64,000 nt of DNA from Bacillus wiedmannii (GCF_001583695.1 NZ_LOBC01000028.1:124001-188000), one strand, 5' to 3'. Counted from the stretch's first letter, positions 33,508-42,341 are shown. Notes: generated from the sequence alone by a model not told the origin. A program made the numbers and translations.

Positions 33508-34764
33508 ATGGGAATTCCTACACTATTATTAAATACATTTATTATTATTATTTGTATCCTTAGTTACCAAGTATTTTGGCTAGAACATAAAGAAAAAATG
33601 GCATGTAATAATATATTAATTTCTGTACTTTCCTCCATTGCAATTATTTTTTGTATGACTTTTCCTTTTCATTTACACGCTGGGTTCATTTATGATTTAC
33701 GTTTTATTCCCATTATATTAGTTTTTCTATATGGAAATACGAAGAGCATTATTTGTATTGGAGTTTTATATCTTTCTTATAGATTTTACTTAGGTGGAAG
33801 CGGAGTCTTCCCATCATTTATTATCTTTACTATTATTTCTGTTATTACAATCATGTTTCGTTACTTGTCACCTACTTATTTCAAGGAAAAGAAGATATTA
33901 TTAAGTATTCTACTTATTTTAATATGTACAACTTCCCTTTCTATCTGCGGTATTGTAACGCAAATAGATACAGGTGGTAAAATTGACTCTACTCTCATTG
34001 AATTTTTATTCAATTATATAATCATAAATATTTTCACAGTATTATTATCAGTTTATTTAATAGAAGGAATGATCAAGAAATATAAAATAAAAGAAAGAAT
34101 GCAAAGAGCAGAAAAATTTTATATAGCTAGCGAACTAGCTGCATCGATCGCGCATGAAATTCATAATCCACTGACCACCGTACGTGGATTCACTCAATTA
34201 CTAAATGAAGATGAGAGTGCTAAGATGTCTCAAGATACGTACTTAGAAATTATGTTACTTGAAATGCAGCAAATACAATCTACTATTAATAACTATTTAT
34301 CTTTAACCAAACCACAAAATATTATAAAAGAGGAACTAGATATTAATTACATATTAAATCAAGTGAAAGATAATATTTCACCACTCGCTCTTTCATATAA
34401 TGTTGAAATAAAACAGCATATTACAACAGATTCCCTTTACATAAATGCTAATCCTGAAAAATTAAAAATATGTCTAACCAACATCATACAAAATGGAATT
34501 GAGGCTATGAAAAATGGTGGCGTATTACAAATAAATATACAAAAAATAAAAGATAATATTGTAATTGATATTATTGATACAGGAATAGGAATGTCTTCCC
34601 AACAAATAAAACGTATTGCCTTGCCATTTTATTCAACAACAGAAAAAGGTACTGGGCTTGGTACTATGATTGCGTACAGTATTATTAAAGAATTAAACGG
34701 AGATATAGAGATAGAAAGTGAACTAGGAAAAGGAACACACTTCTCTATCACTATCCCCTGCTAA
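33508..34764 (+). CDS. Sensor histidine kinase, KinB-type (5TM-5TMR_LYT)
   Basis: A 418-residue membrane kinase. The first about 190 residues hold five to six transmembrane helices without an extracytoplasmic domain, like the 5TM receptors of KinB and LytS. The HisKA motif SIAHEIHNPLTTVRGF places the phosphorylated His near 216. The ATP-binding domain has the N box NIIQNGIEAM, G1 DIIDTGIGMSS and G2 KGTGLGT. ATG at 33508 follows AGAGAGG. No response regulator gene is adjacent, so it is an orphan kinase, as in the Spo0A phosphorelay where several such kinases feed Spo0F. That it acts in sporulation is inference from the architecture. Confidence 0.88.
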   Translation: MGIPTLLLNTFIIIICILSYQVFWLEHKEKMACNNILISVLSSIAIIFCMTFPFHLHAGFIYDLRFIPIILVFLYGNTKSIICIGVLYLSYRFYLGGSGVFPSFIIFTIISVITIMFRYLSPTYFKEKKILLSILLILICTTSLSICGIVTQIDTGGKIDSTLIEFLFNYIIINIFTVLLSVYLIEGMIKKYKIKERMQRAEKFYIASELAASIAHEIHNPLTTVRGFTQLLNEDESAKMSQDTYLEIMLLEMQQIQSTINNYLSLTKPQNIIKEELDINYILNQVKDNISPLALSYNVEIKQHITTDSLYINANPEKLKICLTNIIQNGIEAMKNGGVLQINIQKIKDNIVIDIIDTGIGMSSQQIKRIALPFYSTTEKGTGLGTMIAYSIIKELNGDIEIESELGKGTHFSITIPC

Positions 34765-34809
34765 TATAATAGAAGATTTATTTAAATGATATTATTTTGT
34801 AGCTAATAT

Positions 34810-34857
34810 AACCATATAAAAAGAAGACGTAACTATTCGTCCTCTTTTTATATGGTT
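34810..34857. terminator. Terminator after the kinase gene
   Basis: ACCATATAAAAAGA-AGACG and CGTCCTC-TTTTTATATGGT pair in a long imperfect stem. Confidence 0.75.
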
Positions 34858-34971
34858 CTGGTGCAAAAATGCTAGTTAGAAACATAGAGTAGCATTTTCA
34901 CAATTTATTCACAAGTACCGTTAAGCGCAAGTTTACGTTAAGTATGCTATTTGCATAATAATGTTTTCAAG

Positions 34972-35007
34972 AAAAAAGTAGCTGTACTTTTGTACAGCTA
35001 CTTTTTT
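34972..35007. terminator. Perfect 16-bp terminator-like hairpin
   Basis: AAAAAAGTAGCTGTAC (34972-34987), loop TTTT, GTACAGCTACTTTTTT (34992-35007). Symmetric, so it could act in either direction. Confidence 0.75.
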
Positions 35008-35158
35008 ATGCAATAAATGCCCCTTTTATACTTTGAAATGTAATTTACAAACTACAATTTGACATAATTCTAATAGTATGGGATGTATATTTTCTCCATA
35101 AAAGTAACTTATTTTTATCTCTTTTAAACAATTTATTATATTATTTTCATCTAATTAG

Positions 35159-35254
35159 GCACAGAAACGTTTTGCAAAATCTTACTACTTTTTAGGAAAA
35201 ACGTTTTTAGGGTACATTTTAAAATAGCTCTTTTTCTTTGAAATGTTTCTGTGC
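35159..35254. mobile_element. 96-bp MITE-like element
   Basis: Perfect 10-bp terminal inverted repeat GCACAGAAAC (35159-35168) / GTTTCTGTGC (35245-35254), with partial similarity continuing inward (CGTTTTGC versus ATTTCAAAG). No coding content. Could be a transposon remnant or a chance inverted repeat; no clear target duplication was seen. Confidence 0.45.
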
Positions 35255-35320
35255 TTAATATTTAAAATATCTTATGTCAAAATTTCCCGCAACTAATATG
35301 TTAAATGATTCATAATTATA

Positions 35321-35359
35321 TATAATATGGAATATTAAAGTTAAATATTCCGTATTATA
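35321..35359. repeat. 16-bp imperfect palindrome
   Basis: TATAATATGGAATATT and AATATTCCGTATTATA with one mismatch around 7 bases. Confidence 0.6.
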
Positions 35360-35485
35360 CTCTATTAAATATAGCGTATTTAATTTATTAGTAATTAATT
35401 TATTAGTCTAAGTATGAATTATAAAGTATGTTCGTTTAAAATTGTCACAATATAATTTTATATTCGACGTTTTTAATTACTCGTG

Positions 35486-35503
35486 AAACATTTGCAAATG
35501 TTT
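35486..35503. repeat. 18-bp perfect palindrome
   Basis: AAACATTTGCAAATGTTT, no loop. Looks like a protein-binding site more than a terminator. Confidence 0.65.
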
Positions 35504-35634
35504 TAACCGTTATGTATAAGGTAAATATCCCCTCTACTTAATTTAGATTCTTTCTCTCCTAGTCGTAATGTCGAAAAAAGTCGAATTTTTATATTTTTTC
35601 TTTATTTTCTAGTTGTAAACGTTTTATTTTCATG

Positions 35635-35664
35635 TTACCATCTTAATCAAACATTAGATGGTAA
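35635..35664. repeat. 9-bp dyad with TTACCATCT arms
   Basis: TTACCATCT (35635-35643) and AGATGGTAA (35656-35664). The TTACCATCT arm recurs at 35990-35998 and the related GTTGGTAA-CGTAT-TTACCAAC at 36002-36022. Confidence 0.55.
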
Positions 35665-36001
35665 TAAAACTTAAAGTATTTCTTTCCCTTAGAGACATAT
35701 AAACGTTCGGTAATACCATGAAAATAAGGCCAAAGAAATATGAGTTACCTGATAAAAGATTTAATAGGATTTTTACCACATTAATTTTCTGTTAATTCAG
35801 AATGTAACACTTTAACATTTTGTCCCTAAACAAAATTTAAATTTTGTGTGGTAAACTCAAAAAGCTAAATCACCCACCCAAATTAACAAATGATATATCC
35901 TGTTATATCTAGCGATCAGTCATGAGAAATAGATTTCTTCCTAAGAAAACTTAGCCCATTAATAAAAAGTGTCTAAATTTCTATCTTTATTACCATCTAT
36001 T

Positions 36002-36022
36002 GTTGGTAACGTATTTACCAAC
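36002..36022. repeat. 8-bp dyad
   Basis: GTTGGTAA-CGTAT-TTACCAAC, immediately before a terminator. Confidence 0.55.
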
Positions 36023-36028
36023 TATAAA

Positions 36029-36055
36029 AAAGAACCTATTGAAGGTTCTTTTTTA
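36029..36055 (+). terminator. Terminator with no upstream gene
   Basis: AAAGAACC-TATTGA-AGGTTCTTTTTTATT. A plus-strand transcript from the gene-free stretch would end here. Confidence 0.65.
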
Positions 36056-36171
36056 TTATAATCATTAGCACTTCAATTATTGATAATCATTGGTGTTGAA
36101 TCTTTATTCTCTCACCTTATATAGTTTTCTTTTATTAACACTTGAAGACTTATTGAGGTACGGTTCTGATT

Positions 36172-36270
36172 TTAATTTTTTTTTATTTTTAAGCGACTAA
36201 TTTTCGAATGATGGGCCATCCACAGTTTTATATCTAATAAAGAAAGAATTATGTCTGTTTCAAGTGACAT
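36172..36270 (-). CDS. 32-residue sORF
   Basis: MSLETDIILSLLDIKLWMAH then HSKISRLKIKKN: amphipathic, basic C-terminus. ATG at 36270 has AAGGAGGTAAGCAAA upstream, a full-strength ribosome binding site, which is the main reason to list it. Could be a small protein or the 5' remnant of a lost gene. Confidence 0.45.
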   Translation of the reverse strand: MSLETDIILSLLDIKLWMAHHSKISRLKIKKN

Positions 36271-36415
36271 TTTGCTTACCTCCTTCTCTCTTATGGGTTA
36301 TGTAGATAATATATCACTTGAATCTGAAGCCTTTAGAACACATAATGGATACCCTAAAAAATAGATTTTATTTTATCTTTACCTTATCTTTAAATTTGTC
36401 TATTAAACTTAGCAT

Positions 36416-36874
36416 TTAGAAAAAAGTATCATTATTAATAAATCCACAATCTAATCTCCCGTTTTGTAACCAATTCTCAACTTCAGCATAGTTTCCTTCC
36501 AGTAATTCGATTTCAATATTTGGAAACTTTTCCTCCATTTTTTTAAGAATACCAGGAATCCAATTTTTAGAAATACTCGAAAAACCCCCCACTCTTACCG
36601 TTCCTTTTTGGAACCCATTGATAGCGGCTACTTCCTGCTTCAGCATGTTGTTATAGTATAAAATTTTCCGAACGGTAATTAAAAGCTCCTCTGCATTTTT
36701 GGTCAATGTTAAAGTAGAGTGATTACGAATAAATAAAGGAAAGGAAAACTCTTTTTCCAAACTGCTAATTGCATGACTTACAGCAGATTGGGTGAAACCT
36801 AACACTTCTGCAGCTTTTGTAAAACTATTGAGTTCTGCCACTTTGTTAAATATTTCATATTTTGTTAAAGTCAC
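36416..36874 (-). pseudogene. LysR-family regulator, C-terminally truncated
   Basis: Residues 1-152 cover the whole wHTH (FNKVAELNSFTKAAEVLGFTQSAVSHAISSLEKEF, quoted in part as SFTKAAEVLGFTQSAVSHAI) and the first part of the effector domain, then stop after NDTFF; full LysR proteins have about 290-300 residues. The start is GTG at 36874, 6 nt after GGAGG; an ATG at 36889 overlaps the ribosome binding site. It is divergent from the epimerase gene, the usual LysR-target layout. The DNA-binding part could still act. Confidence 0.82.
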
Positions 36875-37016
36875 TATGGTCCTCCTCATGAATTTTATTC
36901 ACGTCTCTATTATATTTCTTCGTTTTATTTAATGCCATTACCAACATACAATAAGTGCATGCTCTATTATATGACCTTTGACAAGGGATGTATTTTTTAT
37001 GGAAGGATGAAGTGAA

Positions 37017-37775
37017 ATGCAAAAAATTTTAGTTACAGGTGCTGCAGGTAAGATTGGCCAAGACGTTACAAGGTTCCTAGATAAGCAAGGGAATTACCAG
37101 TTACGGCTAGCAGATATTAACTTATCTGCTTTAGAAACTTTTAAAGATACAAATCATGAAATCATATATTTAGATGTTTCTGATTTAGCTGCTTGTCAAG
37201 AATTTACGAAAGATATAGATATAGTTATACACTTGGCAGGTAATCCTTCGCCAAATGCTGATTTTTATGGCTCCTTATTAGAAAATCATATAAAGGGAAC
37301 CTATAATATTTTTAGAGCTGCTAGTGATAATAATGTATCCAAAGTAATAGTTGCTTCCAGTGCTCAAACAATTGAAGGCTATCCTTTGGATTATCAACCA
37401 CATGCTTATTCACCCACGAGACCTAAAAATATGTACGGGGTAAGTAAGTGTTTTGCAGAGGCTGTTGCTTCTTATTTTGCTTATGAAGAAGGGTTACAAA
37501 GTCTTGCTATTCGTATAGGTGCATATGATGATTATAATCCATATGGTAAACCACTAACAGCTAGAGATATGAGTGCATACTTAAGCCCAGAAGATTTTAT
37601 GGACCTTCTCTTAAAGTCGATGACAGCAAAGAACTTACCTCCATTTTCAATTTTACATGGTGTATCTAACAACAGGTTTAAACGAATTGATATTGAAGGA
37701 ACAAGAAAGTTAGTTGGTTATAGCCCAAGTTCTGATGCTTTTGTACTAAGTGGTATTAAGTTTTTTGATTCTTGA
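37017..37775 (+). CDS. NAD-dependent epimerase/dehydratase, uronate dehydrogenase-like
   Basis: A 252-residue extended SDR: cofactor motif TGAAGKIGQDV, LADIN for the ribose-binding Asp, VIHLAGNPSP, the active-site YGVSKCFAEA (YxxxK) and the catalytic Ser region VASSAQTIEG. The layout RIGAYDDYNP resembles uronate dehydrogenase and related sugar epimerases. It needs no partner seen here. ATG at 37017 follows GGATGAAGTGAA. The upstream LysR gene is truncated, so control of this gene may have been lost or altered in this strain. Confidence 0.83.
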   Translation: MQKILVTGAAGKIGQDVTRFLDKQGNYQLRLADINLSALETFKDTNHEIIYLDVSDLAACQEFTKDIDIVIHLAGNPSPNADFYGSLLENHIKGTYNIFRAASDNNVSKVIVASSAQTIEGYPLDYQPHAYSPTRPKNMYGVSKCFAEAVASYFAYEEGLQSLAIRIGAYDDYNPYGKPLTARDMSAYLSPEDFMDLLLKSMTAKNLPPFSILHGVSNNRFKRIDIEGTRKLVGYSPSSDAFVLSGIKFFDS

Positions 37776-37876
37776 TAAAGGCATATCTAGAAAAGAGATT
37801 ATATTATCGTAGGCGCTACCATGATCTGGTTGGCGTCTTGTTTGTTATTAAGGAACGATAACAAAACAAAATTTCC

Positions 37877-38140
37877 TTAAAATGAAAAAACATACCCTGT
37901 ACCTGCCCACTTTACTGCTTCATAGATAGCGGAAACAGCTAGGAAAAGGGCTGTAAGTCTGAACATCGTTGCGATTATATAGATTATGAAGCCAAGCATG
38001 ATACCCAAAAGAGAAATAAATCCTGCCATACGCCCTTGCGTAATGGAATGAGAAATGAGATAAATCATATTAGGCCCTGGTGAACAAACCATGCTAAGCG
38101 AAACAATTGCAAAAGCTAACAAAGTACTAAAGCTGACCAT
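37877..38140 (-). pseudogene. LysE/RhtB-family exporter, truncated
   Basis: Only 87 residues of a protein normally about 200 long. The LysE start LLAFAIVSLSMVCSPGPNMIYLISHSITQG is recognisable (SPGPNMIYLI signature), with the first two transmembrane helices and part of the third, then it ends AGTGYVFSF. No continuation of the family sequence appears downstream. ATG at 38140 after AGGGAG. Probably non-functional. Confidence 0.8.
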
Positions 38141-38225
38141 AACCCTTCTCCCTTCATGTTACATAAAATTTCCTATTGTAAATTTTATCATGACTGAGGA
38201 AAGAAAAGATCAATTAAGCAAGGAT

Positions 38226-38483
38226 TTAAAAATACCCTATCCACAGTGATACTACAGCAACTACTAACAAAGCAAAACAAATTGTGATATTTCGAACCCA
38301 CTTTTGTATATCATCAAAATACCGTTCTATAAATATAGCGTAAATATAAACCATAAGAAATAGAACAACGAAAGTAAAGGAACCCAATTTATCGTTAAAT
38401 TTTTCATTGGTATATGCGCTTACATGAAGGAATAGAAAAACAAACGCTACTATGAATAGCTCAAATATCCTTTTTTTATTCAC
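38226..38483 (-). CDS. Small membrane protein, three helices
   Basis: An 85-residue protein with hydrophobic stretches FELFIVAFVFLFLHVSAY, FTFVVLFLMVYIYAIFI and ITICFALLVVAVVSLWIGYF. The start is GTG at 38483 following AGGTGGTGGCAGG. No family recognised. Confidence 0.66.
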   Translation of the reverse strand: MNKKRIFELFIVAFVFLFLHVSAYTNEKFNDKLGSFTFVVLFLMVYIYAIFIERYFDDIQKWVRNITICFALLVVAVVSLWIGYF

Positions 38484-38629
38484 CCTGCCACCACCTCACA
38501 AAATTTCCCTTTTATTCCATTTTACCAGAACATAATGTGTAGCAGCTTATGAATAATTTATTTATGTCAAAAAGGCTAACAATTTAATATTGTTAGCCTC
38601 TACTTTCCATATTCGTACCTTTTATCACT

Positions 38630-39109
38630 TTACTTCCTAACAACTGGAATCCACATTTCACCAAATACTAAGCCGTCTCTCTGTCCCATCTCAACCGTTG
38701 TATTCGGCCCACCAACATAAGCAAAATCCGTTGCTTCTCGTAAAGCTTGACCGAAGGCGATGCCAGTAAGCTTATTACTTAGCTCTTCAGCCGTTTTGTC
38801 TTCCCCTTTCACTACTAAGTATTCTCCCTTCGGAAACTGAATCACTCTAGATTCTTCTTCTATTTGTGCTTCTGTCATGACACCAGCATAATACATCATC
38901 TTGTTATTCACCGCTTCGCTCACAGAAAAAATATATTCGTTTGTGGCCAAAGCTTTTAAAGTAGCCAGCCTTCCATCTTGTTTAACAGCTGACCAAAAGT
39001 CTTCTTTTTCTTTATTTATTCCAACAAAGTTTGTATATTCGCTCTTAATTTCAGTTCCAATTCCTAACACAATAAAGCTATCTTTTTCTTCAATCGTATA
39101 ATTTTTCAT
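38630..39109 (-). CDS. GyrI-like effector-binding domain protein
   Basis: A 159-residue stand-alone GyrI/AraC-type effector-binding domain: YTIEEKDSFIVLGIGTEIKS, VIQFPKGEYLVVKGEDKTAE, and the terminal FGEMWIPVVRK, which is the family's closing strand. Such domains bind small lipophilic or cationic ligands, usually fused to regulators. ATG at 39109 follows GGAAGG; the frame opens earlier at 39142 with no ribosome binding site. It is divergent from the WYL regulator gene, which probably controls it. Confidence 0.8.
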   Translation of the reverse strand: MKNYTIEEKDSFIVLGIGTEIKSEYTNFVGINKEKEDFWSAVKQDGRLATLKALATNEYIFSVSEAVNNKMMYYAGVMTEAQIEEESRVIQFPKGEYLVVKGEDKTAEELSNKLTGIAFGQALREATDFAYVGGPNTTVEMGQRDGLVFGEMWIPVVRK

Positions 39110-39219
39110 ATTCAAAACCTTCCTTTTTTTAAAATGAATCAAATGATTTATCTTTTCATCTGATGAGTTTATAATATCTTTAAATCATGTCAAAAAATGA
39201 TACTGTTTAGGAGAATCCA

Positions 39220-40182
39220 ATGAAAAAAGTTGAACGGATTAATACAATTATGCGGTATATCAACAATCGCTCCCACTTTACAATTACTGAAATCATACGA
39301 GAATTTAACGTATCACGATCGACAGCTATTAGAGACATTAGAGAAATTGAAGCTATGGGCATGCCACTTGTCGCTGAAGTTGGGAGAACTGGTGGATATT
39401 TTGTCATGCATAATTCTATCCTGCCTGTTGTTCGCTTTACTGATAATGAAGTCAAAGCTCTTTTTATTGCCTTTATGGCTACAAGAAATCAACAACTTCC
39501 CTATTTAAAAAGTCGCCAGTCTTTAGCTGAAAAACTACTAGGACTCATCTCAGAAACTCAGCAAGATGACCTTGTTCTTTTAAATCAACTTTTTCTTTTT
39601 GAAGGGACTAACCCTCATAATCCCGATCTACTTGAGCTTTCTGACCTCCCCCATCCGATGTTAGAAAAACTCATCCAAATTCTTCTTTTGGATAGACATT
39701 TATTGATTACCGTCAAAGAAGAAGAGGAAATAAAGTCTTACCCAATTTATCTATTACACCTTTATCAAGAAAAAAGCCATTGGATCATTGAAGGGTTTGA
39801 CTTAAAAGAAGAAAAGAAACTGCTGTTTCCTGTCGATGACCTCGTCCATATCGAACCGTACACGACGAAAAAGAGGTTAAATAAGAAACAGATTTTAGAA
39901 AAACTCAATAAGAAGGACGAAGAAATTAACCTTGTACTTGAACTTGGTCCAAAAGCGATTGCCCAGTACAAAAAATACCATCCTTTAAAAATTTCAATTT
40001 CTTATACAAACCCTTACCAATCCACAGCCATTTTAAAAACATTTATCGATGTTAACAATTCCGATAAAGTGACAGATATAACAAATTGGCTACTTTTCCT
40101 AGGGAAAGATATTACAATCAAGGAAATGCCTGAAGAAATATTAAACGATTTACAAGAGCGGTTATGTTTATATTCTCCATAA
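39220..40182 (+). CDS. HTH/WYL-domain transcriptional regulator, YafY family
   Basis: A 320-residue regulator. N-terminal HTH_11: RINTIMRYINNRSHFTITEI and EFNVSRSTAIRDIREIEAMG. The middle and C-terminal part is a divergent WYL domain (YPIYLLHLYQEKSHWIIEGF and EPYTTKKRL), which binds nucleic acid or small ligands. ATG 39220 after TTAGGAGAATCCA. It is divergent from the GyrI-like gene with a 110-bp gap, and probably senses the same class of ligand. Closed by a strong terminator shared with the ABC exporter operon. Confidence 0.85.
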   Translation: MKKVERINTIMRYINNRSHFTITEIIREFNVSRSTAIRDIREIEAMGMPLVAEVGRTGGYFVMHNSILPVVRFTDNEVKALFIAFMATRNQQLPYLKSRQSLAEKLLGLISETQQDDLVLLNQLFLFEGTNPHNPDLLELSDLPHPMLEKLIQILLLDRHLLITVKEEEEIKSYPIYLLHLYQEKSHWIIEGFDLKEEKKLLFPVDDLVHIEPYTTKKRLNKKQILEKLNKKDEEINLVLELGPKAIAQYKKYHPLKISISYTNPYQSTAILKTFIDVNNSDKVTDITNWLLFLGKDITIKEMPEEILNDLQERLCLYSP

Positions 40183-40264
40183 GCAGTGATCGGTTAAACC
40201 TCAACATATTGAGGTTTATTCGTTACCAGTTTCCTATATTTTTTACCATGAGAGCACAATAAAT

Positions 40265-40299
40265 AATAAAAGCACGGAAAATCTCCCCGTGCTTTTTCA
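40265..40299. terminator. Bidirectional terminator
   Basis: AAAAGCACGG and CCGTGCTTTTT pair around eight bases; serves the WYL gene and the ABC operon. Confidence 0.85.
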
Positions 40300-40332
40300 A
40301 AAAAATATATAATTTCGGATGACTTAATTCAC

Positions 40333-41082
40333 TTACCCTAACTGACGTTTAAATGCTTTGCTAGCGAAAAAGTAAGAGATGATCATGATACCCACGCACC
40401 AAGCGAGTGCAGTCCAAATGTCGTTGCCAACAGTCCCTTCATATAATAGGGCGCGAATCGCATTCACGATTGAAGTTACAGGCTGATTCTCAGCGAACGC
40501 ACGAACAATTTTAGGCATCGTTTCAGTAGGTACGAAGGCCGAACTAATAAATGGAAGAAAAATTAGCGGGTACGAGTAAGCTGTCGCCCCTTCCATAGAC
40601 TTCGCTTTCAGCCCTGGAATGATAGCTAGCCATGTGAGCGCTAACGTAAACATCCCCAGTATTCCCGCTACCGCAAGCCAATCTAGCATATTTGCACTAG
40701 AACGAAAGCCCATTAAGAGCGCAACAAGAATAACCACCACGATAGTAAGTACATTAGCAACAAGAGAAGTTAAAACGTGAGCCCACAATATTGATGAGCG
40801 CTTAATAGGCATCGTAATGAAACGTGCCATCAGCCCACTCTTTACATCCGTAAATAATCGTACAGAAGTATAAGCTACACCGGATGCGATAGCCATTAAC
40901 AAAATTCCCGGCAATAAATAATTAACGTAGTTATCCGTTCCAGTCTTTATAGCCCCGCCAAATACGTAAACAAACAATAACATCATCATAATCGGTGTAA
41001 TTGCTACTGTAATAATTGTATCCGGACTACGCATAATATTACGCATTAAACGCCCTAGTAATACCCCTGTTTTGTTTTTCAT
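40333..41082 (-). CDS. ABC-2 type exporter permease, DrrB-like
   Basis: A 249-residue permease with six hydrophobic helices, beginning MKNKTGVLLGRLMRNIMRSPDTIITVAITPIM (start of this is MKNKTGVLLGRLMRNIM). The ABC-2 signature is seen as LPLIFLPFISSAFVPTETMP in slightly changed form (SYPLIFLPFISSAFVPTETM). It forms the membrane half of a drug- or lipid-exporting complex. ATG at 41082 follows AAAGGAGGAGATGTAA and directly touches the ATPase stop codon, so they form one operon with the upstream DUF1048 and PadR genes. Substrate unknown. Confidence 0.9.
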   Translation of the reverse strand: MKNKTGVLLGRLMRNIMRSPDTIITVAITPIMMMLLFVYVFGGAIKTGTDNYVNYLLPGILLMAIASGVAYTSVRLFTDVKSGLMARFITMPIKRSSILWAHVLTSLVANVLTIVVVILVALLMGFRSSANMLDWLAVAGILGMFTLALTWLAIIPGLKAKSMEGATAYSYPLIFLPFISSAFVPTETMPKIVRAFAENQPVTSIVNAIRALLYEGTVGNDIWTALAWCVGIMIISYFFASKAFKRQLG

Positions 41083-41844
41083 TTACATCTCCTCCTTTTT
41101 ACCGATAATCGCAAGAAAAATTTCTTCCAACGTCGGCTGCTTCTCGATATACTCTACTTTTGCTGGCGGGAACATCTCTTTCAGTTCTGTAAGAGTACCT
41201 GTCGTAATGATTTTTCCGCCATGCAAAATAGCGATACGGTCCGCCAGTTGTTCTGCTTCCTCCAAGTACTGAGTCGTGAGCAAGATCGTTGTGCCGCTGC
41301 CGGCAAGTTCCTTGACAGTATCCCACACTTCGATCCGCGCTTCCGGATCAAGTCCAGTCGTTGGTTCGTCTAGAAAAATAACTGCTGGCGCCCCGATCAA
41401 ACTCATCGCGATATCAAGTCGGCGCTTCATCCCGCCTGAATACTGGTCTGCCCTCTGGTTGGCCGCATCAGTCAGGCTAAATCTTGCAAGTAGATTATCA
41501 GCAACTTGAGTGGGATTGGAAACACCACGTAACTTAGCAATCATTATCAAGTTTTCCCTTCCAGTAAGCATGCCGTCTAAAGCTGCGAATTGTCCTGTCA
41601 AACTGATGCTTTGACGAACATGATCTGGTTGTCGCTGGACGTCAAAACCGCAAATACTTACTTCACCATCATCTTGATTCATTAGCGTTGAAAGGATGTT
41701 GACCGTTGTCGTCTTTCCCGCTCCATTTGAGCCTAGCAGCGCGAAAATTTCGCCACGCTGCACATCAAAATCCACTCCCTTTAAGACTTCTTTATCTTTA
41801 AAAGATTTTTTTAACCCTTTTATAGAAATCGCTGCATTGCTCAT
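41083..41844 (-). CDS. ABC exporter ATP-binding protein, DrrA-like
   Basis: A 253-residue cytosolic ATPase: Walker A LLGSNGAGKTTT, the Q-loop at TGQFAALDG, ABC signature QYSGGMKRRLDIA, Walker B VIFLDEPTTGLD and the H-loop at LTTQYLEEAE. The DrrA-type C-terminal extension (VEYIEKQPTLEEIFLAIIG) is present. ATG 41844 after AAGGGGG. Pairs with the following permease. The PadR-DUF1048 genes upstream suggest induction by a drug-like compound. Confidence 0.92.
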   Translation of the reverse strand: MSNAAISIKGLKKSFKDKEVLKGVDFDVQRGEIFALLGSNGAGKTTTVNILSTLMNQDDGEVSICGFDVQRQPDHVRQSISLTGQFAALDGMLTGRENLIMIAKLRGVSNPTQVADNLLARFSLTDAANQRADQYSGGMKRRLDIAMSLIGAPAVIFLDEPTTGLDPEARIEVWDTVKELAGSGTTILLTTQYLEEAEQLADRIAILHGGKIITTGTLTELKEMFPPAKVEYIEKQPTLEEIFLAIIGKKEEM

Positions 41845-41999
41845 ACTTTTTCCCCCTTATTAAAATAGGTTACCTATAACCTCTATTTAGTATCACTGAT
41901 AATCTGTATTACTTAGTACTGGTTTAAAAATATAACTGAATAGCGATGGCGGCAATTCACATTTGTAACCAGCTAATCAGTCGGTATTACGTATTGCAT

Positions 42000-42341
42000 T
42001 TATTTTTTTCTCAATTTCTTCATAATACTTTCATTCAAATCTTCACGATACTTAGAGACATACGTTTTAGCGTTTGCCACTAGTTCATCAGCAAAGGATG
42101 CTACGTCTTCCCCAGTAATGTCAAGCACTTGTCTGCCTTCCGCTGCACCAGCTTCAAACAAATCGATTAATTCATACTGTATGTGCAGCATATCCATCCC
42201 ATTACCCGCTGAGAAATTCCACATGTAGTTTTGAATTTTCTTAAACACAAACTGATAATCCTCTGGCAGTGCTCCAACACGTGCCATCATCATTTTGTAC
42301 TCTTTTTTATCACCGATTAATTTTTTAAACATTTCCAACAT
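42000..42341 (-). CDS. DUF1048 protein
   Basis: A 113-residue alpha-helical protein of the DUF1048 family, which is commonly encoded next to PadR regulators and ABC exporters: LEMFKKLIGDKKEYKMMMARV, ALPEDYQFVFKKIQNYMWNF and GEDVASFADELVANAKTYV are visible. The function is unknown. ATG at 42341 follows AAAAGGAGGAAAATAAG; the earlier frame opening lacks a ribosome binding site. Third of four genes in the PadR-DUF1048-ABC operon, after a 75-bp gap from PadR. Confidence 0.82.
   Translation of the reverse strand: MLEMFKKLIGDKKEYKMMMARVGALPEDYQFVFKKIQNYMWNFSAGNGMDMLHIQYELIDLFEAGAAEGRQVLDITGEDVASFADELVANAKTYVSKYREDLNESIMKKLRKK

Larger units (their letters stand above)
34858..36171. other. 1.3 kb gene-free, hairpin-rich stretch
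   Basis: No ORF with a convincing ribosome binding site. Contains AAAATGCTA...TAGCATTTT (about 34865-34898), a perfect 16-bp terminator-like hairpin (34972-35007), a 96-bp element with terminal repeats (35159-35254), TATAATATGGAATATT...AATATTCCGTATTATA (35321-35359), AAACATTTGCAAATGTTT (35486-35503), tandem TGTCGAA/AGTCGAA boxes at 35569 and 35579 spaced one helical turn, three dyads with TTACC arms, and a terminator (36029-36055). May hold undescribed RNAs. Confidence 0.5.
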
